From contig JAOUKV010000029.1 in NCBI GenBank assembly GCA_029882355.1, positions 1 to 36,312 of the forward strand: a stretch of DNA of 36,312 nucleotides, read 5' to 3'. Below the pieces are notes generated by a model that saw only the letters and a program-made list of their open reading frames with translations, did not search any database and was not told the origin of the DNA. The translations under genes were made by a program, and so were the position numbers. Source of the DNA: Gammaproteobacteria bacterium (lineage in GTDB: Bacteria; Pseudomonadota; Gammaproteobacteria; SZUA-229). This document shows, in pieces, positions 36,112 to 36,312 of this stretch; position 1 is the first letter of the stretch; every line of letters starts with the position of its first letter.

Positions 36112-36312
36112 TTATTCGTTGCCTTTTATCTGAGTATTGAAAGTGACTTCACCTTTCTCACCCGGTGCCAGTGGTTTGTTATATATCCAACGGATATGGG
36201 TGTAGCTTTCCGGCTTTGCCGTCCACTCTTTTCCATTTTTATCTTTAACGATCAAATCCTCTGGATTACCATAATTTTTGCCAGCATCAATAGAAAAACT
36301 AATGTTTGTGTT
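36112..36312 (-). CDS. C-terminal part of a DUF11-like exported protein (gene runs off the window)
   Basis: The minus-strand frame is open from the window edge to TAA at 36112-36114 and encodes 66 residues: ISFSIDAGKNYGNPEDL, then SYTHIRWIYNKPLAPGEKGE and VTFNTQIKGNE. The YTHIRW followed by LAPGEKG and a VTF strand is the usual end of a DUF11-type conserved-repeat domain in exported proteins of gammaproteobacteria. It is therefore a third gene of the same kind in this cluster, 375 bp upstream of the next start, with a terminator-like hairpin in between. Confidence 0.75.
   Translation of the reverse strand, partial: NTNISFSIDAGKNYGNPEDLIVKDKNGKEWTAKPESYTHIRWIYNKPLAPGEKGEVTFNTQIKGNE

Overview
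The window is a stretch of gammaproteobacterial chromosome. The best evidence is the minus-strand block mutL-miaA-hfq-hflX-hflK-hflC-DUF2065-hisZ-purA, a layout seen in Pseudomonas-like gammaproteobacteria. A Fur-type iron operon, an outer-membrane porin and a GlyGly-CTERM exported protease also point to a Gram-negative gammaproteobacterium. The genus cannot be fixed from the sequence alone.

Layout. 1-2.5 kb is a scarred accessory zone: the tail of a GGDEF protein, an intact REP-associated (Y1) transposase, a truncated HDOD gene, an internally deleted transposase relic between inverted repeats, and a small palindromic intergenic repeat. 2.5-9.7 kb is a defence island on the minus strand: hsdM-hsdS-hsdR (type I restriction-modification) followed by an Mrr-type nuclease, with a HEPN-type Abi_2 protein upstream. 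10.1-13.9 kb is a plus-strand ferric-iron ABC importer (fbpABC) behind a Fur-box promoter, followed by a porin. 14.9-18.9 kb holds a class I methyltransferase, a small secreted protein of unknown function and a large secreted reprolysin-like metalloprotease. 18.9-28.4 kb is the housekeeping block. 28.4-36.3 kb is a minus-strand run of three exported proteins: a partial DUF11-like protein at the window edge, a 420-residue DUF11-like protein with a structured 375-nt leader, and a protein of about 1,967 residues that combines DUF11 and SdrD-B-like modules, an internal OmpA domain and a C-terminal outer-membrane beta-barrel.

How the genes work together. HsdM/S/R form one restriction-modification complex, with Mrr downstream probably on the same transcript. 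FbpA-B-C carry ferric iron across the inner membrane under Fur control. HflK/HflC are the membrane SPFH pair that modulates FtsH. Hfq, MiaA, MutL and HflX are the usual RNA and DNA maintenance set. The DUF11 proteins share a mature N-terminal motif of the form SNTATxTYDxGG (SATATFDIGG in the giant protein). With the barrel protein they look like one cell-surface assembly that I do not recognise as a described system, and they are the most interesting part of the window together with the RNA-like leader at 35856-35925.
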